Positions 9,895-18,676 of a DNA stretch of 64,000 nucleotides are shown piece by piece. Numbering within the stretch: the stretch's first letter is position 1; the number at the start of each line of letters is the position of its first letter. The stretch is from positions 3,989,294 to 4,053,293 of the forward strand of contig NZ_CP022297.1 in assembly GCF_017310015.1 (NCBI RefSeq). Reading direction: 5' to 3'. The DNA is from Marinobacterium iners (GTDB taxonomy: Bacteria; Pseudomonadota; Gammaproteobacteria; Pseudomonadales; Balneatricaceae). Below the pieces are notes generated by a model, which worked only from the letters and a program-made list of their open reading frames with translations, was not told where the DNA came from and made no database searches. The translations under genes were made by a program, and so were the position numbers.

Positions 9895-10974
9895 TCAGCT
9901 CAGCGAACGGCCATTGATATAGGCCTGCTCAGCCACAGCCGTCCATTTTTCAACCTGAGCCCGATAGGCCACGAAGGAGTCATACACTTTCTTGGTGATG
10001 GCATCCTTCTGCGCTTCTTCTGCCACCACTTCATCAGAGATTTCACGCAGCTTGCGCATCACGTCTTCCGGGAAGTTGCGCAGCTCGACGCCGTGCTCGT
10101 TCACGAGCTGTTCCAGCGCACGGTTGTTCTTCACCATGGATTCGGCCAGCATATCCTGGTTGGCTACCCGCAGGGCCGCACGCACAATTGCCTGCAGATC
10201 ATCGGGCAGAGCCTCAAACGCTTCCTTGTTGATGAAGCATTCCAGCGTGGTGCCCGGCTCATGCCAGCCCGGGTAGTAATAGTATTTAGCTGCCTTGTGC
10301 AGACCGAACGCCAAATCGTTGTACGGACCAACCCACTCGGTAGCATCAATGGCACCAGACTGCAGTGACGGGAATATCTCACCGCCGGGCAGCAGTACCG
10401 GAGTACCACCGGCACGCTTGAGCACCTCGCCGCCCAGGCCTGGGATACGCATCTTCAGGCCCTTGAGGTCCTCAACGCTGTTGATCTCCTTGTTGAACCA
10501 GCCGCCCATCTGCACACCGGTGTTACCGGCGGCTCCGGCAACCAGGCCAAACTGGTCATACACTTCCTGCCACAGCTCCATGCCACCACCGTGGTAGAGC
10601 CAGCCGTTCATCTCCTGAGCCGTCAGACCAAAGGGTACGGCAGAGAAAAACTGAGCGGCCGTACTCTTGCCCTTCCAGTAATAGGCGGCACCATGACCCA
10701 TTTCCGCCGTACCGCGGGAGACGGCATCAAAGATCTCCAATGCCCCGACCAGCTCACCGGCACCATACACCTTCACTTCGATGCGGCCATTGGTCATCTG
10801 CTTGATCATGTCGGCCAGATGGTTGGCGCCCGTGCCCAGGCCCGGGAAGTTTTTCGGCCAAGTGGTGACCATCTTCCATTTGTATTCCGGCGCGGCCATC
10901 GCCTTACCGGATACCAGGGTACCTGCTGCGACTGTAGCGGCTCCAGCACCCTGAATGAATTGTCTGCGTTTCAC
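9895..10974 (-). CDS. TRAP transporter substrate-binding protein (DctP family)
   Basis: A 359-residue periplasmic binding protein. The N-terminus is Tat-like (MKRRQFIQGAGAATVAAGTL, cleavage near AMAA). The mature part has the DctP/TakP-type pattern: MVTTWPKNFPGLGTGANHLA at the start, a ligand-contacting segment near GLKMRIPGLGGEVLKRAGG, and the SGAIDATEWVGPYNDLAFGL helix. This subtype often binds 2-oxo acids. The start is GTG (10974) with AAGGA upstream. No DctQ or DctM membrane gene is next to it, so the partner permease must be encoded elsewhere. Confidence 0.88.
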   Translation of the reverse strand: MKRRQFIQGAGAATVAAGTLVSGKAMAAPEYKWKMVTTWPKNFPGLGTGANHLADMIKQMTNGRIEVKVYGAGELVGALEIFDAVSRGTAEMGHGAAYYWKGKSTAAQFFSAVPFGLTAQEMNGWLYHGGGMELWQEVYDQFGLVAGAAGNTGVQMGGWFNKEINSVEDLKGLKMRIPGLGGEVLKRAGGTPVLLPGGEIFPSLQSGAIDATEWVGPYNDLAFGLHKAAKYYYYPGWHEPGTTLECFINKEAFEALPDDLQAIVRAALRVANQDMLAESMVKNNRALEQLVNEHGVELRNFPEDVMRKLREISDEVVAEEAQKDAITKKVYDSFVAYRAQVEKWTAVAEQAYINGRSLS

Positions 10975-11095
10975 GGCTCTTGTTCCTTATGCTTTATAAT
11001 TTGTTGTTAAGCGTGGATAACGTTTTTGAAATTAGCATGCTCTCATACAGGCTGCAATTACCTGAATGCAGGCCAGAACAGCACTTGAGCAGCAT

Positions 11096-11124
11096 TGGGC
11101 CGATACCGTTTTCGTTGTTATACT
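11096..11124 (+). promoter_or_regulatory. Predicted promoter of the HexR-type regulator gene
   Basis: TTGGGC at 11096-11101 and TATACT at 11119-11124 are spaced 17 bp apart, giving a start about 28 bp before the coding region. Confidence 0.45.
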
Positions 11125-11158
11125 CCTGACCTTCTGCTGATAATCGGATGTGACGGAG

Positions 11159-12061
11159 ATGAACTCCTTCAACCTGCTCAAATCAATTGCTGAAGCCCGC
11201 TCTGACCTGCGCAAGTCTGAGCAGAAAGTGGCTGACTATGTGCTGGCCAACCCCAATGACGTAATTCACATGCGTATTGTTGATCTGGCATCCGAAGCAC
11301 AAGTCAGTGAACCGACCGTAGTACGCTTCTGTCGTGCGCTGGATTACGATGGCTTTCAGGACTTCAAGCTGACACTGGCCCAGGGTCTCGCCAGCAACGC
11401 CAGCTATGAACAGTTCTCACTCGATTCCAAAGACACAGTGATCGAGTTTAAGCAGAAGATCTTCGACTCCATGATCGGCAACTTGATCAATATCCGCGAT
11501 CAGCTTGATCCCGGCACCCTGGAAGAGGCGATCGACTGTCTGGCAAAGGCAAACCGGGTCGAGTTTTACGGTTTCGGGGCATCGGCACCGGTCTGTGCCG
11601 ATGCCCAGCACAAGTTTTATCGGCTGATGGTATCGGCAGCCGCCTATTCCGACCCTCACATGCAGACCATTTCGGCCCTGACGCTTGGTGAAGGTGATGC
11701 CGTTGTAGCCATTTCCCAAACGGGCCGTACCAAGGATCTGCTGCATACCGTCAAACTGGTGAAGGACAAGGGCGCAACCGTGATTACCCTCTGTCCGGGC
11801 AACACCCCCCTTGCCGATCTGGCAACCATTCCCATTCATGTCGATGTGGAAGAGGACAAGGATCTGAGCACGCTGATGTCCTCGCGCGTCGTACACTTGG
11901 TCATCATTGATGTCCTGGCCGTTGGCGTGGCCATGAAACTGGGACCGGTACTGTTGGACCACCTCAAGACCATCAAACGCAGCCTGCGCAGCCTGCGCCA
12001 GAACGACAAGCGGATTCCCACCCTGCGCCGCGGATCAGACAGCGAGGATGACGGCGAATAG
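11159..12061 (+). CDS. hexR: MurR/RpiR-family transcriptional regulator, HexR-like
   Basis: About 300 residues. The N-terminal HTH_6 domain is visible (SEQKVADYVLANPNDVIHMR, then AQVSEPTVVRFCRAL). It is followed by a SIS sugar-phosphate-binding domain from about residue 120 (VEFYGFGASAPVCADAQHKF; VAISQTGRTKDLLHTVKLVK). HexR proteins sense 2-keto-3-deoxy-6-phosphogluconate and control central carbon genes, and the spacing and wording match that group. An ATG at 11159 aligns with family starts. An in-frame GTG at 11150 is possible. No sugar-catabolic gene is adjacent, so its targets lie elsewhere. Confidence 0.85.
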   Translation: MNSFNLLKSIAEARSDLRKSEQKVADYVLANPNDVIHMRIVDLASEAQVSEPTVVRFCRALDYDGFQDFKLTLAQGLASNASYEQFSLDSKDTVIEFKQKIFDSMIGNLINIRDQLDPGTLEEAIDCLAKANRVEFYGFGASAPVCADAQHKFYRLMVSAAAYSDPHMQTISALTLGEGDAVVAISQTGRTKDLLHTVKLVKDKGATVITLCPGNTPLADLATIPIHVDVEEDKDLSTLMSSRVVHLVIIDVLAVGVAMKLGPVLLDHLKTIKRSLRSLRQNDKRIPTLRRGSDSEDDGE

Positions 12062-12228
12062 AGCCGTCATTCATCTCGCTGCAACACGAAGCCTCTACCC
12101 TGATGCATACCGGTGATTTGAAATTCGGCGCCGGTTAGGGTAAATAAAAAACTCCTGGAGTGTTTGCTGTCATCGGACAGACACCTTCTGTCTCCCGATA
12201 GCGGCAACCCTGAGATCGGAGAGAGGCT

Positions 12229-12438
12229 ATGCTGATACGGAAAGAACAGGATCTGGACCCGATTCAGACTGAGGTTTTCGACATCATGGTTGGATACGAT
12301 GTTGAACAGAAAATCCGGCGCAAGCAACACGCGACCAAACGCCTGCTTGAGGACCGAAGAGCCATTGAGCGTCATCAGGAGGAAAAGGAGCTGATGACCT
12401 GGCTTGACCGCGAATCCTGGTTCGACGACGAACGCTGA
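12229..12438 (+). CDS. Small charged hypothetical protein, 69 residues
   Basis: The ATG at 12229 has a good GAGAGAGG ribosome binding site and the gene ends just before a perfect terminator, so it is probably real. The protein is hydrophilic and mostly helical, rich in Arg, Glu and Lys (KRLLEDRRAIERHQEEKELM), with no signal peptide or membrane segment. I do not recognise its function. Confidence 0.65.
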   Translation: MLIRKEQDLDPIQTEVFDIMVGYDVEQKIRRKQHATKRLLEDRRAIERHQEEKELMTWLDRESWFDDER

Positions 12439-12444
12439 ACCAAT

Positions 12445-12480
12445 AGTGAAGCCAGCTTGATTGCTGGCTTCACTCTTTCC
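12445..12480 (+). terminator. Strong intrinsic terminator
   Basis: A perfect 12-bp stem (AGTGAAGCCAGC 12445-12456 with GCTGGCTTCACT 12463-12474) with a TTGATT loop, followed by CTTTCC. It separates the small plus-strand gene from the convergent glutamate-synthase-like gene and could serve both. Confidence 0.8.
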
Positions 12481-12484
12481 GCTC

Positions 12485-13975
12485 TCAGGAGCGGGGGTAG
12501 AGGATATTCAGCGGTACCGACCCACCACCATCGACCACGACGGCCGCATGCTCACGTGTCAGCTGGCGAGGTTCTGATACACCGCAGGCATGGGCAATCA
12601 TTTCGACTTCATGCACCAGGTTGTGGTGAAAGTTGGCTACCCGTTCTGCCTTTACATCCGGTACCAGCCCTTTGTGCAGTTTGGGGTTGTGAGTGGTAAT
12701 GCCGGTGGGGCAGCTGTTTTTGTTGCACTGCAATGCCTGAATACAGCCCAGCGCAAACATGAAACCACGTGCGGTCACAACAAAGTCAGCCCCCAGACAG
12801 ATCGCTGCCGCCACATCGGTCGGGTTGATCAACTTGCCCGATGCAATCACTCGCACCCGGTTGCGCAGGTTATGCTGAATGAGTTTATTGACCAGCAGTG
12901 GCAGGCTCTCACGCAGTGGCAGGCCAACGCTGTCCATCAGCGGCATGGGCGCTGCCCCGGTGCCGCCGTCAGCACTGTCCAGGGTAATGAAATCCGGTGC
13001 CGACTCGCTGCCTCGATTTGACACAGCTTCACAGAATGCATCCAGCCAATCCGTACTACCCAGCACCAGCTTGAAGCCAACCGGTTTTCCGGTCACTTCA
13101 CGCACATGTGCAATAAAATCCAGCAGGTCATCAATACTGGATATTTCCGGGTGGCGATTGGGGCTGATCGAGGCCTGCCCTTCCGGTATGCCACGCGCCT
13201 CGGCAATCTCGGCTGTCACCTTGTCGCCCGGTAATATGCCGCCCTTGCCCGGCTTGGCGCCCTGGCTCAGCTTGATTTCGAACATTTTGACCTGTTCAAT
13301 CGCGGCTATTTTCGCCAGGCGCGCATCGTCAAGCCGTCCCTGTTCATTCCTGACGCCGTACTTGGCAGTGCCAATCTGAAATACGATATCGCAGCCACCG
13401 GTCAGGTGATGCTTCGACAGGGCGCCTTCACCGGTATTCATCCAGCAACCCGCTTTTGCTGCTCCCATCGACAATGCCTGTACCGCAGGTGCCGACAGAG
13501 CACCAAAACTCATGCCCGAAATATTGAGAAAGGATGGCGCATCGTAGGGCTGCCGGCAGTAGGGCCCAATCCTCATCGGTTGTGTACTGGCCGCATCTTC
13601 ACTCAGTGTAGGAAACGGGCAGTTCAGGAAGTAATAAGTCCCCGGCTTGCGCAGATCCCGTGTCGAACCAAAGGCCACCGTATTATCAATATTTTTAGCC
13701 GCCCGATAGACCCAGGACCGCTGGGCACGATTGAACGGCATCTCTTCACGGTCCATGGCAAAAAAATACTGACGCAAAAATTCGCCCAGTGTTTCGAACA
13801 GGTAGCGGAATCGCCCCAACAAGGGATAGTTGCGCCGTATGGTATGTGCCGTCTGGCGCTTGTCTATCTGATACATAATCACGCCAACAATAAGCAGGAC
13901 AACAATCAGCAACAGCACGACAACACCAATAAGCGCAATAAAGTCGATCGCCAGCATGAAGATGGTTTCGTTCAT
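12485..13975 (-). CDS. FMN-binding glutamate synthase family protein
   Basis: A 496-residue protein with an N-terminal membrane helix (residues about 6-34, IALIGVVVLLLIVVLLIVGV). After it comes a GltS-type FMN/iron-sulfur barrel, with LNISGMSFGALSAPAVQALS, TLDSADGGTGAAPMPLMDSV and a cysteine cluster CNKNSCPTGI starting at C417. Stand-alone, membrane-anchored relatives of the glutamate synthase central and FMN domains are common, but their reaction is not settled. The ATG at 13975 is preferred because AGGGA lies 7 bp upstream. A GTG at 14005 would add 10 residues. Confidence 0.85.
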   Translation of the reverse strand: MNETIFMLAIDFIALIGVVVLLLIVVLLIVGVIMYQIDKRQTAHTIRRNYPLLGRFRYLFETLGEFLRQYFFAMDREEMPFNRAQRSWVYRAAKNIDNTVAFGSTRDLRKPGTYYFLNCPFPTLSEDAASTQPMRIGPYCRQPYDAPSFLNISGMSFGALSAPAVQALSMGAAKAGCWMNTGEGALSKHHLTGGCDIVFQIGTAKYGVRNEQGRLDDARLAKIAAIEQVKMFEIKLSQGAKPGKGGILPGDKVTAEIAEARGIPEGQASISPNRHPEISSIDDLLDFIAHVREVTGKPVGFKLVLGSTDWLDAFCEAVSNRGSESAPDFITLDSADGGTGAAPMPLMDSVGLPLRESLPLLVNKLIQHNLRNRVRVIASGKLINPTDVAAAICLGADFVVTARGFMFALGCIQALQCNKNSCPTGITTHNPKLHKGLVPDVKAERVANFHHNLVHEVEMIAHACGVSEPRQLTREHAAVVVDGGGSVPLNILYPRS

Positions 13976-14101
13976 TTCAGTCCCTGTCAGCCTGGTTGAT
14001 GCCACCTATCCTACCGCTCAGCCAGAGGAACAGCCATGGTCCGGTAGCGCAAAAGGCGGTCTTTCCTCCATTTCACTGAAGGGTTAAGCTGACACGAACA
14101 G

Positions 14102-14746
14102 ATGGATGGAGCCACTGCCGTTATGCACGTACAAAAAGTTGTGGTGTTGCACGGTCTCTACATGTCAGGACTGGTGATGCGCCCTTTATGCAAGCGCCTG
14201 CATAAACAGGGTTATCAGACACTCAACCTGACCTACAACACACTGTCGCCCGATCTGGATACGATCTGCACTCGAATCGATGAGTTTATCGACAACGAGC
14301 CCACCGCTTTCGTCTGCCATTCCATGGGAGGTTTGATTGCACGGCGCTACCTTGAACGCAACAGCAAACAGAGCCACTGGGTCGACTCGGTCATTACGCT
14401 GGGCACCCCTCACAAGGGCAGCCACCTGGCCCGTGAGATTCATGATTCCAGGTTCAAGGGGATGCTTAAAAACAGCATCGAATATTTGTTGGCCGACAAT
14501 CATCACTGGCCCTTTAAAGCCCGGCTATACAGTATCGCCGGCGACTTGCCTGTGGGGCTGATGCCTTTGCTGAGCAGGGATTCGATATCCGATGGGACCG
14601 TCCTGATTGATGAAACCCGTGTCACCGGCATGACCGAACACAAGGTATTTCCCCTCTCTCACACCAGCCTGATTTACTCACGTCGGGTACTGAATTACAT
14701 CGTTGAAACACTGCAACGACCAACCTCGACTGTGGCTGATGATTGA
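14102..14746 (+). CDS. Alpha/beta hydrolase (lipase/esterase-like)
   Basis: A 214-residue hydrolase. The oxyanion region is VVLHGLYMSG and the nucleophile elbow is CHSMGG (Ser near residue 66), followed by a VITLGTPHKGSHLA segment typical of lipase-like and triacylglycerol-hydrolase-like proteins. The catalytic His is probably in LSHTSLIYS near the C-terminus. No signal peptide, so it is cytoplasmic. The start could instead be ATG 14123. Substrate unknown. Confidence 0.8.
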   Translation: MDGATAVMHVQKVVVLHGLYMSGLVMRPLCKRLHKQGYQTLNLTYNTLSPDLDTICTRIDEFIDNEPTAFVCHSMGGLIARRYLERNSKQSHWVDSVITLGTPHKGSHLAREIHDSRFKGMLKNSIEYLLADNHHWPFKARLYSIAGDLPVGLMPLLSRDSISDGTVLIDETRVTGMTEHKVFPLSHTSLIYSRRVLNYIVETLQRPTSTVADD

Positions 14747-14841
14747 GTTGAGCTATGGCAAGCAGCGGGCTTTTAAATTGTCCTTTCGGTGAGTATTGGC
14801 CCATTATCCATACTGTATGGTCAAGATACGGAGCCTCACTC

Positions 14842-15285
14842 ATGCCTTCAGTCAGGCGACAGACACAATCTGAAATAATCAGCCCCCCATTGCGTTGGGG
14901 CTGGTTACTGCTGACTTGGGTCTGTATTGCCCTGGCCTTGATCGGCGCCCTGTTGCCGGGATTGCCCACCACCATCTTCGTACTGGTCGCCGCCTGGAGT
15001 GCTTCGCGCTGCTCACCCCGCCTGCGCGGCTGGTTGGAACAACATCGACTGCTTGGCCCATGTCTGCACAACTGGGAACAGGGTGGCTTTATCGATCGAC
15101 GCACCAAATGGACCGCCAGTATCGGCATGTTTGTGGCACTTTGTATCGTACTAATCAGTATCCGCCACCCTGTATTGCTCCTGAGCATTCTGGTTTTCAT
15201 CACCATCGGCGCAGTCGTTGTCTGGTCACGACCCGAGCCGGTTATGCACGAGTTAAAGCGGAACGACCACCGCGACTCAACATGA
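14842..15285 (+). CDS. YbaN (DUF454) family inner-membrane protein
   Basis: A 147-residue membrane protein. The DUF454 signature is LPGLPTTIFVLVAAWSASRC followed by SPRLRGWLEQHRLLGPCLHNW, and two more hydrophobic segments follow (ASIGMFVALCIVLISI, VLLLSILVFITIGAVVV). The ATG at 14842 with GGAG 10 bp upstream is preferred. An upstream in-frame ATG at 14755 would add 29 residues not seen in the family. Its role is not established. Confidence 0.8.
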   Translation: MPSVRRQTQSEIISPPLRWGWLLLTWVCIALALIGALLPGLPTTIFVLVAAWSASRCSPRLRGWLEQHRLLGPCLHNWEQGGFIDRRTKWTASIGMFVALCIVLISIRHPVLLLSILVFITIGAVVVWSRPEPVMHELKRNDHRDST

Positions 15286-15307
15286 GAGGCCCACACTTCG
15301 CAGATAC

Positions 15308-15336
15308 AAAAATGCCCTGCACTGCAGGGCATTTTT
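15308..15336. terminator. Bidirectional intrinsic terminator between the ybaN-like gene and glmS
   Basis: AAAAATGCCCTGCA and TGCAGGGCATTTTT form a near-perfect stem with A- and T-tracts on both sides, so it can end both the plus-strand gene and the minus-strand glmU-glmS transcript. Confidence 0.85.
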
Positions 15337-15356
15337 CATTGTGACACAAGTATCTC

Positions 15357-17183
15357 TTATTCCACCGTAACCGATTTGGCCAGATTGCGTGGCTGATCCA
15401 CATCCGTACCCTTGAGTACGGCAACGTGGTATGACAGCAATTGCAATGGCAATGTAAAGGCTATCGGATCCAGTATGGCTGGCATCTCGGGAAGATGGAT
15501 CACATGCACACCATCCTCTGGCTGGATGCTTTGCTCGCAACCGGCAAACACAAACAGTTCACCGCCTCGGGCACGTACTTCCTGTAGATTGGCCTTGAGC
15601 TTGTCCAGCATGCCATTGCGAGGCGCCACCGCGATGACCGGCATCTCCTTATCCACCAGCGCCAGCGGGCCATGCTTGAGTTCACCAGCCGGGTAGGCCT
15701 CGGCATGAATGTAAGAGATCTCTTTCAGCTTGAGAGCTCCCTCCATTGCCACCGGATAAAGACTGTTACGACCAAGAAACAATGCATGGTGCTTTTCGGC
15801 AAAGTGCGTCGACATCTGCTCAATCGCACCATCCAGCTGCAGCAGCTGTTGCAGCAGTTCAGGCAATTGCTGCAGGGCTGCAATCAGCTCTGTTTCACGC
15901 GCAGCGGTCAGGCTGTGACGACGCCCCAACGCAATGGTGGTCAACATCAGGGCAACCAGCTGGGAGGTAAATGCCTTGGTAGACGCCACCCCGATTTCAG
16001 GGCCGGCATTGGTCATCAGGCTAAGATCAGACTCCCGCACCAGTGAACTGCCCGGCACATTGCAGATTGCCAGTGTGGCCAGCACGCGCTGTTTTACTTC
16101 ACGCAGTGCCGCCAGGGTATCGGCCGTTTCACCAGACTGGGACAGGGTCAACAGCAGAGTCCCCTCAGGCAACACTACCGGGCGGTAACGGAATTCACTG
16201 GCCACCTCAACCATACAGGGGATGCCCACCAGATCTTCAATCCAGTATTTGGCTACCATCCCGGCATGGTAGCTGGTACCGCAGGCCACGATCTGCACCT
16301 GTTTCACCTGATCAAACACTGCACTTGCGCCACTGCCAAACGCTTGCTCCAGCAAGTGGCCCGAGGCGGTGCGCCCTTCCAGTACCGCCTGCATAACCCG
16401 CGGTTGCTCGTAAATTTCCTTGAGCATGAAATGGCGAAACTCGCCCTTATCGGCATTGCCCAAGCCATGCTCGAAGGTGGTCACAGCACGTTCGACCACG
16501 TCTCCACTGGCATTAAATACCTGAATGCGCTCAGCCTCCAGCACCGCAATATCACCATCTTCAAGGAACATGAAGCGGTCGGTGACCGGCAGCAGTGCAA
16601 GCTGGTCGGAGGCGATGAAATTTTCGCCAATGCCAACCCCAATCACCAGTGGGCTGCCCTTGCGCGCGGTCAGCAGTTGCTCCGGGCTATCGGCATGAAT
16701 CACGCCCAGTGCAAAAGCGCCTTCCAGATAACTCAACGTCTGGCGCAATCCATCCACTAAGGTCAGACCTTGTTTGAGCTCGCGATCCAGAAGGTGGGCA
16801 ACCACTTCGGTATCGGTTTCCGAGGTGAAGACATAGCCCTTCTGCTGCAGCTCACGTTTGAGCGGCTCGAAGTTTTCGATAATGCCGTTGTGTACCACCG
16901 CCAGACGCTCGCCGGACATGTGCGGGTGGGCATTCTGTTCCGATGGTTTGCCGTGGGTCGCCCAACGGGTGTGGGCGATACCCAGATGCCCGGCCAGCGG
17001 CTGCTTCTCACAAGCCTCAGCAAGCGCCTGTACTTTACCAATACGGCGCAGGCGGCTGATCTGACCATGGTCCAGCACCGCCATACCGGCTGAGTCATAA
17101 CCACGGTACTCAAGGCGACGCAGACCTTCCAGCAGAATTCCGGCCACGGAGCGCGCTGCAATGGCGCCTACAATTCCACACAT
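15357..17183 (-). CDS. glmS: Glutamine-fructose-6-phosphate aminotransferase GlmS
   Basis: This 608-residue enzyme makes glucosamine-6-phosphate from fructose-6-phosphate and glutamine, the entry to UDP-GlcNAc and peptidoglycan. Met1 is followed by the N-terminal nucleophile Cys2 (MCGIVGAIAAR). The glutaminase domain contains RRLEYRGYDSAGMAV and TRWATHGKPSEQNAHPH. Two SIS isomerase domains follow (VACGTSYHAGMVAKYWIED; LFLGRNSLYPVAMEGALKLK), and the C-terminus ends in NLAKSVTVE. It lies 2 bp after glmU. Confidence 0.97.
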   Translation of the reverse strand: MCGIVGAIAARSVAGILLEGLRRLEYRGYDSAGMAVLDHGQISRLRRIGKVQALAEACEKQPLAGHLGIAHTRWATHGKPSEQNAHPHMSGERLAVVHNGIIENFEPLKRELQQKGYVFTSETDTEVVAHLLDRELKQGLTLVDGLRQTLSYLEGAFALGVIHADSPEQLLTARKGSPLVIGVGIGENFIASDQLALLPVTDRFMFLEDGDIAVLEAERIQVFNASGDVVERAVTTFEHGLGNADKGEFRHFMLKEIYEQPRVMQAVLEGRTASGHLLEQAFGSGASAVFDQVKQVQIVACGTSYHAGMVAKYWIEDLVGIPCMVEVASEFRYRPVVLPEGTLLLTLSQSGETADTLAALREVKQRVLATLAICNVPGSSLVRESDLSLMTNAGPEIGVASTKAFTSQLVALMLTTIALGRRHSLTAARETELIAALQQLPELLQQLLQLDGAIEQMSTHFAEKHHALFLGRNSLYPVAMEGALKLKEISYIHAEAYPAGELKHGPLALVDKEMPVIAVAPRNGMLDKLKANLQEVRARGGELFVFAGCEQSIQPEDGVHVIHLPEMPAILDPIAFTLPLQLLSYHVAVLKGTDVDQPRNLAKSVTVE

Positions 17184-17185
17184 GC

Positions 17186-18553
17186 TCAGGATCCTTTCTT
17201 CTGCGGGCGCGCCCAGTTATCAAGATTGATCTGCTTGCCACGGGCCACCGCCAGCTGGTTGTCAGTCACGGTTTTGGTTACGGTAGAGCCAGCGCCGATG
17301 GTTGCACCAGCACCAATATCGACCGGTGCCACCAGCGAGCTGTTGGAACCAATAAAGGCACCATCGCCGATACGGGTAAGGGACTTGTTAACACCATCAT
17401 AGTTGCAGGTGATGGTACCGGCTCCGACATTAACCTCTCGACCGATCTCAGCATCGCCGATATAGGTCAGGTGGTTGATCTTGGAGCCCTCTCCAATACG
17501 AGCCTTCTTGGTTTCTACAAAATTGCCTATCTTGCCGCCTTTGGCCAATTCGGTACCTGGACGAAGCCGAGCAAAGGGGCCGATCTGCGCATTGTCACCC
17601 ACAGTAGCGCCATCAATCATCGAATTGGCTTCTATACGACAACCTGCCCCAATCACCGCATTACGGATCAGGCAGTTGGGGCCAATTTCAACACCATCAC
17701 CCAGCAGTACCTCGCCTTCGAACACCGCGTTGATATCGATCAGCACGTCACGACCGGTTTTCAGCACACCACGGATATCAATACGGGCAGGGTCGGCTAA
17801 GGTCACGCCTTCAGCCATCAGCATTTCGGCCTGCTGCTGCTGGAACCAGCGTTCCAGCTGAGCCAGTTGCAGACGGTTATTGACGCCCTGTACCTCCTGC
17901 TCGGCTTTCGGCTGGATGGCGCGCACTCGCATGCCTTCTTCTGCCGCCATGGCGATCACATCGGTGAGGTAGTATTCGCCCTGAGCGTTATTCGCAGACA
18001 GACGCGGCAACCACTCATGCAGCGCCGCAGACGGCAGCGCCAGAATACCGGTGTTCACCTCACGGATCAGCTTTTGCTGTTCGCTGGCATCCTTGTGCTC
18101 AACAATGGCCACCACATCGCCAACCGCATTGCGAATGATTCGACCATATCCGGCAGGATCCTCAAGATTCACTGTCAGCAGCCCAAGATCACCCTGTGAA
18201 GCGATATCTGTCAGCTGCTGAAGCGTTTCAGGACGCGTCAGTGGTACATCGCCGTACAGAATCAGTACAATCGAGTCGTTGCCGATCTGCGGCATCGCCT
18301 GAGCCACGGCATGGCCTGTCCCCAACTGCTCATGCTGCCAGACAAGATTCACTGCCTGACCCTTCATTGCCTGTTCAACCTGCTCACCGCCGTGTCCAAT
18401 CACCACATGCAGCGCTTCAGCCTGAAGTGCCCTGGCACGATCAATAACATGCTGCAACATCGGCTTTCCTGCCAGTCGGTGCATCACTTTCGGCAACGCC
18501 GATTTCATGCGACTGCCCTGTCCGGCAGCCAGAATCACTACATCCGTTTTCAT
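17186..18553 (-). CDS. glmU: Bifunctional UDP-GlcNAc pyrophosphorylase / glucosamine-1-P acetyltransferase GlmU
   Basis: A 455-residue two-domain enzyme. The N-terminal nucleotidyltransferase has VVILAAGQGSRMKSALPKVM. The C-terminal half is a left-handed beta-helix of hexapeptide repeats with the acetyltransferase residues in YIGDAEIGREVNVGAGTITC and NYDGVNK. The start is set at ATG 18553 by comparison with the usual 456-residue length. ATG 18556 and an upstream frame to 18586 are less likely. It acts directly after GlmS/GlmM and is co-transcribed with glmS. Confidence 0.95.
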   Translation of the reverse strand: MKTDVVILAAGQGSRMKSALPKVMHRLAGKPMLQHVIDRARALQAEALHVVIGHGGEQVEQAMKGQAVNLVWQHEQLGTGHAVAQAMPQIGNDSIVLILYGDVPLTRPETLQQLTDIASQGDLGLLTVNLEDPAGYGRIIRNAVGDVVAIVEHKDASEQQKLIREVNTGILALPSAALHEWLPRLSANNAQGEYYLTDVIAMAAEEGMRVRAIQPKAEQEVQGVNNRLQLAQLERWFQQQQAEMLMAEGVTLADPARIDIRGVLKTGRDVLIDINAVFEGEVLLGDGVEIGPNCLIRNAVIGAGCRIEANSMIDGATVGDNAQIGPFARLRPGTELAKGGKIGNFVETKKARIGEGSKINHLTYIGDAEIGREVNVGAGTITCNYDGVNKSLTRIGDGAFIGSNSSLVAPVDIGAGATIGAGSTVTKTVTDNQLAVARGKQINLDNWARPQKKGS

Positions 18554-18654
18554 CATCCACAACTTGTCTGTTTGCGGCCCTGACACCTGTCAGGGCCCAT
18601 TGATTCAAGAGTTGTCAGGCACTTTAGCGTATACTCGAAATCGATCAATCCTTT

Positions 18655-18675
18655 TTGTCACTCAAAAATTGACAA
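18655..18675. promoter_or_regulatory. Inverted repeat, possible operator of the TrmB-like regulator
   Basis: TTGTCA (18655-18660) and TGACAA (18670-18675) form a 6-bp inverted repeat that ends one base before the regulator's ATG, in the divergent glmU/regulator intergenic region. A third TTGTCA lies at 18612. An operator role is inferred from position only. Confidence 0.3.
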
Positions 18676-18676
18676 T

